64,000 nt of DNA from Clostridia bacterium (GCA_017407325.1 JAFQWV010000005.1:79684-143683), one strand, 5' to 3'; numbered from the stretch's first letter, positions 45,812-55,100 are shown. Notes: a model not told the origin generated them from the letters alone. Numbers and translations: made by a program.

Positions 45812-47257
45812 TTACGCACCTTTTTTACCAGGCGTTCCGTTTTCTGCTCGAGTTATACCATCCCCATACAGTCCACCAATACCCCCACTACCGCCATCGG
45901 CACCAGATATTTCCCATGCAGTATTATTGGCATCCCCGCCGTCACCGCCGTCTCCACCTCGGCCACCCGCGCCGACATGTCCTTCTACACAAATTATTCC
46001 CAAAGATATAACAGAATCATCTATTGTGACTACAACTTCAGAGCAGGTTCCGCCCTTTCCTCCATTTCCCCCGTCGCCACCTTTTCCTAATCGAGCACTT
46101 CCTAAATAAGCCATATTGTCATCAGCACCATTTCCACCTCGGCCACCCGCAGCCCCCGAGCCTCCGTCGCCAGCGATTAGTGTTGTGGTTGAAAATTGAG
46201 ATGTAGTAATTGTTCTGCATTTAATAGCGCTAGCGCCGTTACCACCATTGCCGCCGTTAGAGCCGTTTAATCCCGGTTCATCATTATTCGAACCATCTTT
46301 GCCCTTTGAACCTGTTGCGCCATTACCCCCCGATCCACCGTATACTTTTAAAGTTCCAACATCCATATTAACTGCTATATCATTAGCAATAATCGCAATA
46401 CCGCCGTTAGAGCCATTACCACCAGCAGTTGTTGCATTTGCACCGTTTCCACCGTAAACAATTAAATTATCACCTTGTATTGTAAGATTATCGCTTACTG
46501 AAACTATTGCTTCAAAGCCGTTTCCACTTGTACTTTGAGCGTTACCACCACGGATTTCAACGTTATTAATAGCGTTAATAGTTACATTTTTACTTGAAAT
46601 TTCGCTTAAATCAAGCGCAACCTTTTCGTTTGGAGCAGAAAATGCAAAATCAGCAAACTCAATTTCAATATCTTCGCTCCAGTCTGAACTAAATTTCATT
46701 GAAAAGTTTGTAATTTTAGATTTTATCTGTACAAGGTTTTTGTCCTTTTGCATATAATTGCTTTTAAAAATAATCTTTTTAATTGCTTTTCCGTGATAAC
46801 CCGGATAGACCGATAAAACACCTTCTTTAAAATCAGGCAATTCACTAAAAATAGAATTAGAATCAATCGCTAAAGAAGCATTATTTATCTGTGCTTTTGA
46901 TAAATCGTATGTCAAAGTAGCTGTCTCATTATCAAATGACACAACGTAATTTAAACTTTCGATTTTGTCTGTTTTTGAATCTGTTTCAGATTTTTCTAAG
47001 CCCAACGAGTTATTTGCAGAATTTACGGAGTCCTTTTGAGAATTTTTCGGGTTAGAAGTAGAGTTATTTTTACCGGTTGAATTAGTTGTGCCAACAATCT
47101 GCGAACCTAATGCACCAATATCACTCTTCAATGATTCCGTATTATTGTTAGCGTTTTTGATAATGCAAAAAACACCAACAGCCAAGCATAATATGGCTAC
47201 AACACTTATGAATGTTATAGTGAATCTTTTAAATTTTGATACAGATATTTTTTCCAT
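45812..47257 (-). CDS. Gly-rich repeat protein with N-terminal membrane anchor
   Basis: This 481-aa protein has an N-terminal hydrophobic segment (about residues 12-34), then a Ser/Asn-rich region. The middle has beta-rich sequence with repeated short strands (SNGGI, VEIRGGNAQ). The second half is dense in GGxG and GGNG units up to the C terminus. The pattern resembles surface or collagen/PGRS-like Gly-rich proteins with a beta-helix core. It is probably secreted or surface-anchored. AGGGAAAGG precedes the start. No cell-wall sorting motif is seen. Confidence 0.75.
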   Translation of the reverse strand: MEKISVSKFKRFTITFISVVAILCLAVGVFCIIKNANNNTESLKSDIGALGSQIVGTTNSTGKNNSTSNPKNSQKDSVNSANNSLGLEKSETDSKTDKIESLNYVVSFDNETATLTYDLSKAQINNASLAIDSNSIFSELPDFKEGVLSVYPGYHGKAIKKIIFKSNYMQKDKNLVQIKSKITNFSMKFSSDWSEDIEIEFADFAFSAPNEKVALDLSEISSKNVTINAINNVEIRGGNAQSTSGNGFEAIVSVSDNLTIQGDNLIVYGGNGANATTAGGNGSNGGIAIIANDIAVNMDVGTLKVYGGSGGNGATGSKGKDGSNNDEPGLNGSNGGNGGNGASAIKCRTITTSQFSTTTLIAGDGGSGAAGGRGGNGADDNMAYLGSARLGKGGDGGNGGKGGTCSEVVVTIDDSVISLGIICVEGHVGAGGRGGDGGDGGDANNTAWEISGADGGSGGIGGLYGDGITRAENGTPGKKGA

Positions 47258-47276
47258 TTGCCCTTTCCCTGCTTAT

Positions 47277-48491
47277 TTAAAATAATCTCCAAATAAATTT
47301 AGTACGACCATCAATGAAGTGTACCTTTAACCTAACCCCTCCAAAGCAACCTTTCCCGAAGTTAATTTTTTTCCATTCTTGTTTTGTTCCATTAAATTCA
47401 ATTGTCCTAAGTTTGCTACAATTCCAAAAACAATCATCACCAATACATTTAACAGAATTTGGTATAATAATTTTTTTTGGGTCACATTCCAAAAATAAAT
47501 TGACACCTAAAGCAATAACCGGCTTACCGTCATACTCTTTCGGAATTTCAATAATATCTTCGTAAACTAGATTACAATCAACAACAATTGCGCCTTTTTT
47601 AGTAAGATAAAAATCAAAATCGCCACCTGCATTGATTTTAATCAAACCTTTTTGCATCCATTCTTGAAGAAGAGCTATAATTTTATCAAGTTTCTTATGA
47701 ATAGCATCGGCAAAAGTATATAATACTTCTTGAACAGATTCGTCAGTTAATTCACCCGTGCCTTTTTCTAAATTTGGATTTATTAAAGAAAAATTAGGAA
47801 AAGCAACTTTGCCACAGTTTGGGCAAAAAGCCTTAACTAAAATAATTCCGTTTTCTTCGACTATTTTTAGCTGGCCTTCGCTTTCACAACGAGTGCAAAC
47901 CATAGCATTTTCATCTAATTCCAATATTGGTTGGTTTTTATATACGCCAGCTTTAATCAACTCTTTCATTTGATTTAACTCAAACGAAAGCGAAGTAAAG
48001 AAGGTTGAATAAACCACGGCATTTTTGCCACCTAGTAGGTCGAATATTATGTAAATATATTTTTGCATAACCTTGTGCAAGTTAAGCAAAAACTCACGCA
48101 GCTTTTCTTTTTCATCAGTGTCATAAGGCGCGTCTTCGATTGCATTTATATTTTTGTATAAACACAGCAATAAAATTGCTGCATCTCTCTTCTCAAGAGA
48201 TTCTTTTTTATTCAATGACTTCTGAATCGCTAAAGCAAATTTTGCAAAAAAACCATCCGTATTGTCTTTTTCAGAGTTGCTAGAATATTTACTTATAATG
48301 CTTTCAATTTCACTTCCTTCAAAGTTATTCTCAATCGCATCATAAAATTTTACGAGCGTTTTTACAGAGTTCTTGTCCATTAACGCCGCATGTATAGTCT
48401 CTTGATACCATTCTACGATCTGCCATTTGATACCCAATATATCAAAAACACCAAACCTAGCTAAATTTTCAATAATATTTAAAAATTTCAT
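47277..48491 (-). CDS. BspA-type leucine-rich-repeat protein with a zinc-ribbon core
   Basis: This 404-aa protein has an unrecognised helical N-terminal half. A four-Cys zinc ribbon follows (CTRC, then CPNC) near residues 200-225. The C terminus carries BspA-like leucine-rich repeats (IIIPNSVKCIGDDCFWNCSKL, then TIEFNGTKQEW). There is no signal peptide, which is unusual for BspA repeats and suggests a cytoplasmic role. It lies 20 nt upstream of the Gly-rich gene in transcription order. Confidence 0.7.
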   Translation of the reverse strand: MKFLNIIENLARFGVFDILGIKWQIVEWYQETIHAALMDKNSVKTLVKFYDAIENNFEGSEIESIISKYSSNSEKDNTDGFFAKFALAIQKSLNKKESLEKRDAAILLLCLYKNINAIEDAPYDTDEKEKLREFLLNLHKVMQKYIYIIFDLLGGKNAVVYSTFFTSLSFELNQMKELIKAGVYKNQPILELDENAMVCTRCESEGQLKIVEENGIILVKAFCPNCGKVAFPNFSLINPNLEKGTGELTDESVQEVLYTFADAIHKKLDKIIALLQEWMQKGLIKINAGGDFDFYLTKKGAIVVDCNLVYEDIIEIPKEYDGKPVIALGVNLFLECDPKKIIIPNSVKCIGDDCFWNCSKLRTIEFNGTKQEWKKINFGKGCFGGVRLKVHFIDGRTKFIWRLF

Positions 48492-48523
48492 AATTAATTT
48501 CTTCCTTTTTTAATAAATTTTAA

Positions 48524-48715
48524 TTATTTAATAAATGGAAACCATGATTTTATAACTTCAACTGCATTCATAGTTTGCTCGTTAAAAAATATCAAGCAAA
48601 CAAATAGCGCAACTATGGCTATAGGCAAAATCATAAGAAGATATTTTAATCCCTTTAACAATCCAACAAATAACCCAAATATTGCATTAAAAAGTTTAGA
48701 CAAAAAATCTTTCAT
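48524..48715 (-). CDS. Small membrane protein of 63 aa
   Basis: It has an amphipathic N-terminal stretch (FLSKLFNAIFGLFVGLLKG) and one clear transmembrane helix (residues about 26-46). TAAGGGAG lies before the start. It is 32 nt upstream of the LRR gene in the same direction. No known family. Confidence 0.65.
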   Translation of the reverse strand: MKDFLSKLFNAIFGLFVGLLKGLKYLLMILPIAIVALFVCLIFFNEQTMNAVEVIKSWFPFIK

Positions 48716-48836
48716 ACTATTTCTCCCTTAACTTAGTGCCTTCATGATAACACGCGCTCACGTGAATGTCAATAGTTTTTATGTAATTTCTTTAAAAATT
48801 TTATATTTATTTAAAATTTCCACAGATTTTGACTTT

Positions 48837-48884
48837 AAACACCAGCTAAACAGTTTAAATATACTGCTTAGCTTTTTGGTGTTT
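48837..48884 (-). terminator. Hairpin after the acidic winged-helix gene
   Basis: AAACACCAGCTAAACAGT pairs with ACTGCTTAGCTTTTTGGTGTTT with small bulges. It follows the stop of the 48896 gene on the minus strand. Confidence 0.6.
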
Positions 48885-48895
48885 AGTATAAGAGA

Positions 48896-49951
48896 TTAAC
48901 TAAAAATAGCTTTACGTAATGTTTTATATTCGTCATCTGTGGCGATATTAAATTCGTCCAAAACTCTTTCCATAACTTTTAAGATATTCGATGGGCAATT
49001 ATCTTTTATCTTAAGGCTCCAGATGAACTTTTTAACCATTTCAATTGCGTCTTGTCTTGTTTGTTCTATGCTTGTGCTTACAATTAATTCAATAATGTCC
49101 ATACAAATATCTTCAAATTCTTTTTCGCTCTTATAGTCAAATTCATAACGGTTTTTGCCGTGTTTTTTAACTATGAAAGCAATGGTGTTTAAATAGCTAA
49201 ACTCCTTAACGATTTTTGTCGCTTTATCTTTGGAAGATTCGTTTGCGATAAGCCTTGGATTATTATTTAGTAAACACTTTACTTCTTTCATTGGAATATT
49301 AAGCATTTCTGAAAGTCTGAAAACGCTAGAAATTATGTACGATTTTGCAGTAGTAGCGACGACGTATACAGCATAGCGTCCCTTTTTCGCATCATACACA
49401 GGCAAATGCATTGAACAAAAATCTCTAAGAGTAAGTTGGTCTTCAAGCGGTAAAGAATTAATGTTTTCCAGCATATCCGCCAAAGCATCAACACCGTCAT
49501 CACCGCCGTCAAGTAATTTTTCAAGATCGCGATCGCGTAATTTTTCGTTGTACGCATTTTCTTCGAGAAGTTCTTCGTCATCGTCGTCAACGTCGTCAAT
49601 ATCGTCGGCATCGTCGCCGTTTTTAGGGCTAAAATATAACAAATCTTCAAAAGCTTGTGCGTCGAAATCGTAATCGTCTAAATCATCGTCGTCATCGTCG
49701 TCATCGTCTTTTGACTTAAACTCGTCCATGTCAAATTTGCGACGTTTGGGCATAGTCCTTTTTTCTTTTGGCCAGTCATATTTTTCATTTACTGTGTAAT
49801 TAGAATTGCCGTCGAAAAAGACTTTGCCTTTTTTGACAAGATCGCTAAGAATGCGATTAGTGTCGTAGTAAGACAAATTAAAGTCTTTTTGGAACTCAGG
49901 TGAAGTAAACTGTTTGGTTATTGAAAGATAATAATTAATTTTATTTTCCAT
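48896..49951 (-). CDS. Winged-helix protein with long acidic linker
   Basis: This 351-aa protein begins with a winged-helix-like domain (residues 1-55: FTSPEFQKDFNLSYYDTNRILSDLVKKG, similar in pattern to FtsK-gamma or replication-type HTH). A very acidic linker (about 80-135, runs of Asp) follows, then a helical C-terminal domain that I do not recognise. It lies 51 nt after the VirD4-like gene on the same strand, so the three genes from 53325 to 48896 form a likely module. Confidence 0.7.
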   Translation of the reverse strand: MENKINYYLSITKQFTSPEFQKDFNLSYYDTNRILSDLVKKGKVFFDGNSNYTVNEKYDWPKEKRTMPKRRKFDMDEFKSKDDDDDDDDDLDDYDFDAQAFEDLLYFSPKNGDDADDIDDVDDDDEELLEENAYNEKLRDRDLEKLLDGGDDGVDALADMLENINSLPLEDQLTLRDFCSMHLPVYDAKKGRYAVYVVATTAKSYIISSVFRLSEMLNIPMKEVKCLLNNNPRLIANESSKDKATKIVKEFSYLNTIAFIVKKHGKNRYEFDYKSEKEFEDICMDIIELIVSTSIEQTRQDAIEMVKKFIWSLKIKDNCPSNILKVMERVLDEFNIATDDEYKTLRKAIFS

Positions 49952-50002
49952 AATAAAACTCCTACTTTAGTGAATTTTAAACTTTATTTTTAGTGTAAAG
50001 CA

Positions 50003-51721
50003 TTAAAAGAACGAAGAAGATTTCTTAATTCTTGCAAAATTGTAAAAATATTTACGGTCGAACGGATTAAGACTACATTGGTAGGTCTTTTCGTCTTTGA
50101 GTTCGATTTTTGAGAACTCTTGGCACGTAAAGCACCTTTCAAGTCTCGACCAGAAAACGTAACCACTGTTAACTTCAGTGATAACGCACTCACCCGGGGT
50201 AAGATGCGAAAGAACGCTTACAGGAAGTAGCGGGATTGTTTCAGTTTGATAATGGTCGATTTCACTGGTATTTCCGTTAAGGGCGCTAGTTGGTGAAATG
50301 CGAGTCAGGTTTCCACACTCTTTTGAGAACGCTTCTAAAGTGCGCGGGTTATTTGAACCAAAAAATACGTGGACGTTTAGGTTATCCTTTATTATTTCAG
50401 CAACTGCTGATTCGTAAACGCTTTCAAGTTGTGCGTAAGACTGAATTATCAAAATAAAGAAAATATTACGTCCCGCACACGCAGAGATAGTCGTCTCAAA
50501 GTCTGGAATTTTAGGAAAATTACCAAATTCGTCCAAGATGAAATAGAACGGAGCGGTCAGCTTACCAAACGGTAAATTATTTGCCTTTTCAATTAAAACA
50601 CGGTAAGCATCTTGAACAAAAAGCGAAATTAATCTATAGTGAGTTTTTAGTTCGTCACGGTAATTGATAAAAATTGCCACTGGCTTGTCCGTATTGACAA
50701 TACTTTTCATATCGAAAGAATTGCAGGACGTTATAATCCGCATTGCACTATCACGGAAGCAAGAAAGTTTTGTAAAGAAAATCGCCATAATACACTTGCG
50801 AGTCCCGTTTGCGTTTTCTAAGAAAGTGTTTTTTGCAAGCTGAAACGCAATTGACGTTTCAGGTCTACCGGAGAAATAGTCTCCGTCATCGTAAGTAGTT
50901 GAAGAGCCGTCTTTGAATTGGTTTAAGATTGTAAAAATAGTGTTAAACGAAAAGGTTTCTTCAGTAATTAACGTCTTTTCAAAATCGCCGTCTTCTCTTT
51001 CTTTTAAAAGCTCTGGTCTCGAATCTTCTAACATAGCCCACAAATAGGCTTTGAAGACGTCACGGGCGGAGTATTCCCAATACGGATCGTTTTGTTTTTC
51101 GACGGAAATAATCATTGTAGCAAGATTGTCAATATCATTTCCTACCTCGTCAATTGACATTTGAAAAATCTGCTGAATTTGAGCATCGAGCATAGCTTGA
51201 TTATCGTAAACAATACCACGAAATTTGTTCTTGGGTACGCCGTCTACTTCAACAAGCTCGACTTCATCGTAAACAGAAAACGCTTGCTGATACTTACGGT
51301 ATATTGGAGTTAAGACATTCCAACACTCGCTATGTAGATAGTCGCGGAAGTTTATGAGTTTAACTTCATAACCGCTTTGTTCGAGTTTAGTAACTGTTTG
51401 TCTGTAAACTTCACCCTTTGGGTCAGAAATTATCATACTTCTCTTTTGCTTTTTCTCGGCAAACGAAAGTATAGTCGGAATAACGTAAGACGTAGTTTTT
51501 CCAAGTCTAGTAGCGGCAATAACACCTACGTGATTTTCATGCTCAGAGTACGCTTGCATAAGCTTTCCATCGACATAGTGACATGCTTTTAGCACGCCTT
51601 GAGTGTCGCTTTTGGAAAGTTCATCATAAGGAACGTAATTTAATTTTGCTAAACTGCCCGCGCCGTAACGAACGAGTGGCATATTGTCATAATTTTTTAA
51701 AAGTTTACTTGTATCTATCAT
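50003..51721 (-). CDS. Orphan VirD4/TraG-like coupling ATPase
   Basis: This 572-aa P-loop ATPase is of the type IV coupling protein family. The Walker A region (about residues 66-78) reads AATRLGKTTS rather than the usual GPTGSGKG. Walker B is FYFILDEFGNF around residue 400, followed by the family IQSYAQL motif. There is no N-terminal membrane domain. The start is set at an ATG with TGAGGTG upstream, just past the preceding stop; an ATG four codons earlier lies inside that gene. No relaxase, VirB4 or integrase is in the window, so it is not obviously part of a conjugative element. Confidence 0.85.
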   Translation of the reverse strand: MIDTSKLLKNYDNMPLVRYGAGSLAKLNYVPYDELSKSDTQGVLKACHYVDGKLMQAYSEHENHVGVIAATRLGKTTSYVIPTILSFAEKKQKRSMIISDPKGEVYRQTVTKLEQSGYEVKLINFRDYLHSECWNVLTPIYRKYQQAFSVYDEVELVEVDGVPKNKFRGIVYDNQAMLDAQIQQIFQMSIDEVGNDIDNLATMIISVEKQNDPYWEYSARDVFKAYLWAMLEDSRPELLKEREDGDFEKTLITEETFSFNTIFTILNQFKDGSSTTYDDGDYFSGRPETSIAFQLAKNTFLENANGTRKCIMAIFFTKLSCFRDSAMRIITSCNSFDMKSIVNTDKPVAIFINYRDELKTHYRLISLFVQDAYRVLIEKANNLPFGKLTAPFYFILDEFGNFPKIPDFETTISACAGRNIFFILIIQSYAQLESVYESAVAEIIKDNLNVHVFFGSNNPRTLEAFSKECGNLTRISPTSALNGNTSEIDHYQTETIPLLPVSVLSHLTPGECVITEVNSGYVFWSRLERCFTCQEFSKIELKDEKTYQCSLNPFDRKYFYNFARIKKSSSFF

Positions 51722-51729
51722 GTTGCACC

Positions 51730-53325
51730 TCAAAAACCGAATTGAACTTTTTTACTTAAATGCTTTGTGTAGCTAGTGGCGTTTTCGCTATTTAGGATTA
51801 TTTCTTTACCAAAATTTCTATAGTCGCGAATAGCTTCGTCGATAATTTTTTCAGCTTCGTCAACAGTATATCCTGAAAGCTCCTTATAAAAACTTTCGTC
51901 GCAAGTAACGTTAGTATCGTTATAGAGCTCTTTTCTTTCTTTAAAAATACTTTCAAGAACTACTGACTTTTCAGCTACAGTTACTTCGCTTAGGTATAAA
52001 ACGTCACAAAAATCCTTAACTAAACTAAGGTTTTTTGAGTCGCAAAAGCAAACTGGAACTACCGAACTTAGGTCAATATTGACGCTTGGAGAGTTAAGGT
52101 GAAATTTTTTCCTGTTTCTTGCCTGCAAGAAAGTCTTTACGCGCGAAGCGATTTTTACGTCGATAGAGCCTGTAAAAAAGATTAAGCAAACGTTTATTGA
52201 GTCTTCGTCAACGTTACGCAAAAATACGTTATTGATCGACGGGTCAAAATCAATTTCGGTTAAGTCTTTTACGTCAACTCTAAAGGTGTGCAATTTTCTT
52301 TCAGGATAATCGAAAATTTTTGCGTACATATTAAGTAAAAACTGTGTATCCGAGCAAATGCAAAGTGGTCTATAAGTCGATAAACTGCTTAAATCAAAGT
52401 TTTGATACGCGCCTAAAATTTCAGCTTTTTCTTTTTCACGACAAAGCATAGTTTGAGATAACGTCGGCAAATCGCTTTTTTCATAATCTTTTTTACTTAG
52501 TTTTAGCGGAAGATCAGTTACGACTGACATCGACTCTCTTCTAACGCTAAACACAAGACGCTTCTTTTCTTCGAACGTAATAGCCGTACTGTAAATTAAT
52601 CTTGAATATTTTGGTTCGTAAAGGTCTCTTTTTAAGAATGCAGAACAAAACGCTTCTTCCAAAAGTTTAAGTTCTCTATTTTCACCTAAAGCTTCGCCGT
52701 AGACTGAAACTGCACTTAAGTAAAGCCAGCAGTACGACGTATCTTTTGCGACCTGCTTTAAGCGTACCATGTTGAAGTTTCTTTCGTCTATCAAATAGTG
52801 AAGAAGGTGCAAAATACTAACCGAATCTCCCCAATCGGCTGCTTTTGAAAGATTTTTTAAACCTTCAGAAAGATTTTTTTCGATAAGCACGCCTTCACAT
52901 TGTAAAAATCCTAATATGCGAAGTCCTGTTATTCTTCCAGCGTGCGCACAATCGGTCAACTTTTTGTAGATAACGCTTTTCGGCGCATTGACAGCTGATT
53001 TTAAGTTTAACTTAGTAAGTTCGACAAGCGCGTTACCCTTAATTTCTGCAAAAAACTCGTCTTGAGCAGTTTCAATGCTTTCTCCCGTAAATTTTGAATA
53101 TTTCATCAATCTTTGGTAAAGATAAAAATCTTTATCGGTTACCATGTTTTTGATTGCTATACTTTCAGCTTGGTCATAAATGGCATCAAGCTCGGCTTTA
53201 GGAATAAAGAATCTTTCGCCAAGCATGTAAAACAATGCTTTTTCATCAGCAATGTTTTTGCCAAGTAACGAGCGAACTAAATAATATTCGCCCAAAAACA
53301 GTTCAGTTACAACGTTTTTTTCCAT
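51730..53325 (-). CDS. Sel1-like/AAA-lid-like protein of unknown function
   Basis: This 531-aa protein has short helical repeats near residues 125-190 (GRITGLRILGFLQCEG, then AADWGDSVS) that resemble Sel1 repeats. The C-terminal 200 residues resemble the small helical domain after an AAA+ core (FCDVLYLSEVTVAEKSVVLESI), but I see no Walker A or B. AAGGAGATC precedes the start. It touches the coupling-ATPase gene, so it probably acts with it, perhaps as an adaptor. Confidence 0.6.
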   Translation of the reverse strand: MEKNVVTELFLGEYYLVRSLLGKNIADEKALFYMLGERFFIPKAELDAIYDQAESIAIKNMVTDKDFYLYQRLMKYSKFTGESIETAQDEFFAEIKGNALVELTKLNLKSAVNAPKSVIYKKLTDCAHAGRITGLRILGFLQCEGVLIEKNLSEGLKNLSKAADWGDSVSILHLLHYLIDERNFNMVRLKQVAKDTSYCWLYLSAVSVYGEALGENRELKLLEEAFCSAFLKRDLYEPKYSRLIYSTAITFEEKKRLVFSVRRESMSVVTDLPLKLSKKDYEKSDLPTLSQTMLCREKEKAEILGAYQNFDLSSLSTYRPLCICSDTQFLLNMYAKIFDYPERKLHTFRVDVKDLTEIDFDPSINNVFLRNVDEDSINVCLIFFTGSIDVKIASRVKTFLQARNRKKFHLNSPSVNIDLSSVVPVCFCDSKNLSLVKDFCDVLYLSEVTVAEKSVVLESIFKERKELYNDTNVTCDESFYKELSGYTVDEAEKIIDEAIRDYRNFGKEIILNSENATSYTKHLSKKVQFGF

Positions 53326-53384
53326 GTTTTGATCTCCTTATTTGTATATAAATTTTATTATTTTTATCCTAAAAAAGCGCAAAA

Positions 53385-53409
53385 GGGGCCGTCAAATTAT
53401 GACAGCCCC
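53385..53409 (-). terminator. Terminator upstream of the Sel1/AAA-like gene
   Basis: GGGGC and GTCA arms pair around AATTA and are followed on the minus strand by TTTTGCGCTTTTTT. It ends transcription coming from the 53500 gene. Confidence 0.7.
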
Positions 53410-53416
53410 AAAAAAA

Positions 53417-53470
53417 ATAGAGCCTTTTTCCTAGTAAGTAATTTTGCTATTCCTTGGTAAAAAGCTCTAT
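53417..53470. other. 54-bp imperfect inverted repeat
   Basis: ATAGAGCCTTTTTCC and GGTAAAAAGCTCTAT are complementary with small mismatches around a 24-base centre. It directly follows the 53500 gene on the minus strand and may be a first stop hairpin or operator. Confidence 0.5.
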
Positions 53471-53499
53471 TATAATTTTTATATTTTGTTATTGAAATA

Positions 53500-53901
53500 T
53501 CATCCGCAGTCTGCTAAACGTGACTTTTTATTGCCAAAATTTAGCCAAAACTCCCCCTGCAATTTTTTTGTGTTTTTTGCATAAGCGGGCATTCCTGCTG
53601 TATGTACCCCCACAATATCAGCCCGTTTTTGGGCGAATAAGGGTTTATCGTATTTCAAGTTGTAAAAAATATTTAAGCTTTCTTCCGCGTTAAATTGTAT
53701 ACGCTTTGCTTGATTTATACCAAGCTTTATAGTTGGCGTCTGCTTGAATATACCAAAAATTAGATTGTTTTTACCTGCTTTGATTATTTGTGACGTCAAC
53801 TTTTGCGCATTTACTATACGCGTCATTATTTTTATGTGATTTATTTCTTTGATAGAGAATGCTATCAATGCGCAATCTCTTAAAATATTAAGTTTTTTCA
53901 T
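53500..53901 (-). CDS. Hypothetical protein, 133 aa
   Basis: A basic protein with no recognised domain and a mildly hydrophobic N terminus. It has a good AAGGGAG ribosome site and lies downstream of a small leader ORF and hairpin. The C-terminal half has unusual composition (Lys-, Asn- and Gly-rich), so its coding status is uncertain. Confidence 0.4.
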   Translation of the reverse strand: MKKLNILRDCALIAFSIKEINHIKIMTRIVNAQKLTSQIIKAGKNNLIFGIFKQTPTIKLGINQAKRIQFNAEESLNIFYNLKYDKPLFAQKRADIVGVHTAGMPAYAKNTKKLQGEFWLNFGNKKSRLADCG

Positions 53902-53940
53902 AACATTCTCCCTTAAAAATTTGCTTTACAATATAAAAAC

Positions 53941-53965
53941 GCTCAGTTAAATTACAACTGAGCGC
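53941..53965 (-). terminator. Hairpin between the 20-codon ORF and the 53500 gene
   Basis: CGCTCAGTT and AACTGAGCG form a perfect stem, followed on the minus strand by TTTTTAT. Confidence 0.7.
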
Positions 53966-54012
53966 GATTACCAACAAAAACTGTCGTTAAAATAGACTAT
54001 AAAAAAATAAGA

Positions 54013-54075
54013 TTATTTTAAGCCAGAAAGAAGGTAATCGTATTCAGTTAGAATTAGCAAAATTAGTTTTTTCAT
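54013..54075 (-). CDS. Very small ORF (20 aa) with a strong ribosome site
   Basis: The peptide begins MKKLILLILTEYD and ends LLSGLK. AAAGGAGG lies ten bases before the ATG, one of the strongest ribosome sites in the window, and a perfect hairpin terminator follows about 50 bases later. It could be a leader peptide, a signalling peptide precursor or a small toxin; no sequence feature decides. The rest of the 372-base gap (53902-54273) is AT-rich, with nothing else seen. Confidence 0.4.
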   Translation of the reverse strand: MKKLILLILTEYDYLLSGLK

Positions 54076-54273
54076 TTTCGATTTACCTCCTTTTTAGATT
54101 TGATTTTTTTCACTACACCAACCATATTAAACTCATAATATGGATTTGTCAATACATTTTTTACAAATTTTTACAAATTTTTTTGCAATTTTTTCGCAAA
54201 AAATACTTGACAACTAAAAATAGTAGATGTTTTTTTCAACAAAAATTAAATTTTCTAGCAAAATAATTCTTTA

Positions 54274-54960
54274 TTATTGTTTTTTAGGACGTCCACGTTT
54301 TTTGGGAGCTTGATTCCCTATCTTATTCTTCTCTTTGTCCTTAGGTTCAACTTTATCCGTCGCCTTTTTAGAAAAATTAACTGAATTTCTTATATGTGCA
54401 CAATAATTCCCTTCAGGTTTAACTTCATTTCTAACCGAGACAAGTTTTTCCTCAAACACATCTCTAAAAATCGTTTCTAAATAAGCTATGCACAAAACTT
54501 CTAATACTGTTATAATTCTCTTTTGACCATCAGAATTAACGTTTTTCCCTATCTTTGACTTTACTGCAAGTTCAACCTCTTTTTCAACGTTATCGATGGT
54601 TAATTTATTTTCCAAAACAATCTCACACAATAGTTTATATAGCTCTGCATCTTCTATATTATCATCACTTTCATCAATTAAATCACCATTAACATAAACT
54701 AACAGCGTTTTAATATCTTCAAGCATCATAACCTTTCTCAAACAATTCATTATGAGAATTCTAGCGACTTGATTTTTATCGTATTTCTTGTTTATCGGAT
54801 TTTTTATAAATTTACGATTTACCCAATTTTGTATGGTTGAAGTCCCCAACCCTGTCAATGAGCAAATCATGTTCATCATTATATCCCCAGCAAAAAATAA
54901 TCCGTCTAAAAAATACGTTTCACCTTGCACATACTCTTTAACGGTTCCAGGATATTTCAT
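54274..54960 (-). CDS. DUF1836-domain HTH protein
   Basis: This protein of about 228 aa matches the DUF1836 pattern: TGLGTSTIQNWVNRKFIKNP, KKYDKNQVARILIMN and LRKVMMLEDIKTLL form a MerR-like helix-turn-helix with helical follow-on. The C terminus is Lys-rich (PKKRGRPKKQ, an AT-hook-like end). The start is placed at 54960 with AAAGGAG eleven bases upstream; a GTG four codons earlier is too close to the ribosome site. Function of DUF1836 is unknown; DNA binding is inferred. Confidence 0.75.
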   Translation of the reverse strand: MKYPGTVKEYVQGETYFLDGLFFAGDIMMNMICSLTGLGTSTIQNWVNRKFIKNPINKKYDKNQVARILIMNCLRKVMMLEDIKTLLVYVNGDLIDESDDNIEDAELYKLLCEIVLENKLTIDNVEKEVELAVKSKIGKNVNSDGQKRIITVLEVLCIAYLETIFRDVFEEKLVSVRNEVKPEGNYCAHIRNSVNFSKKATDKVEPKDKEKNKIGNQAPKKRGRPKKQ

Positions 54961-55100
54961 ACACACATACACTCCTTTTAGTTTTATGTCATTATAATAC
55001 TATACCTTCACATAAATGTCAAACAATATTTTATAAATTTTAAAATTATTTTAAGTTAAAATCAAAATCTTTTGCACGTTATATTATTTTACTGCTAATT

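Noticed and set aside
45729..46457. Pro-rich plus-strand frames opposite the Gly-rich gene
   Set aside because: They are shadows of GGxG codons read on the other strand and lack ribosome sites.
48896..53325. An integrative conjugative element
   Set aside because: Only a coupling-type ATPase is present. No relaxase, integrase, VirB4 or attachment-site repeats were found.
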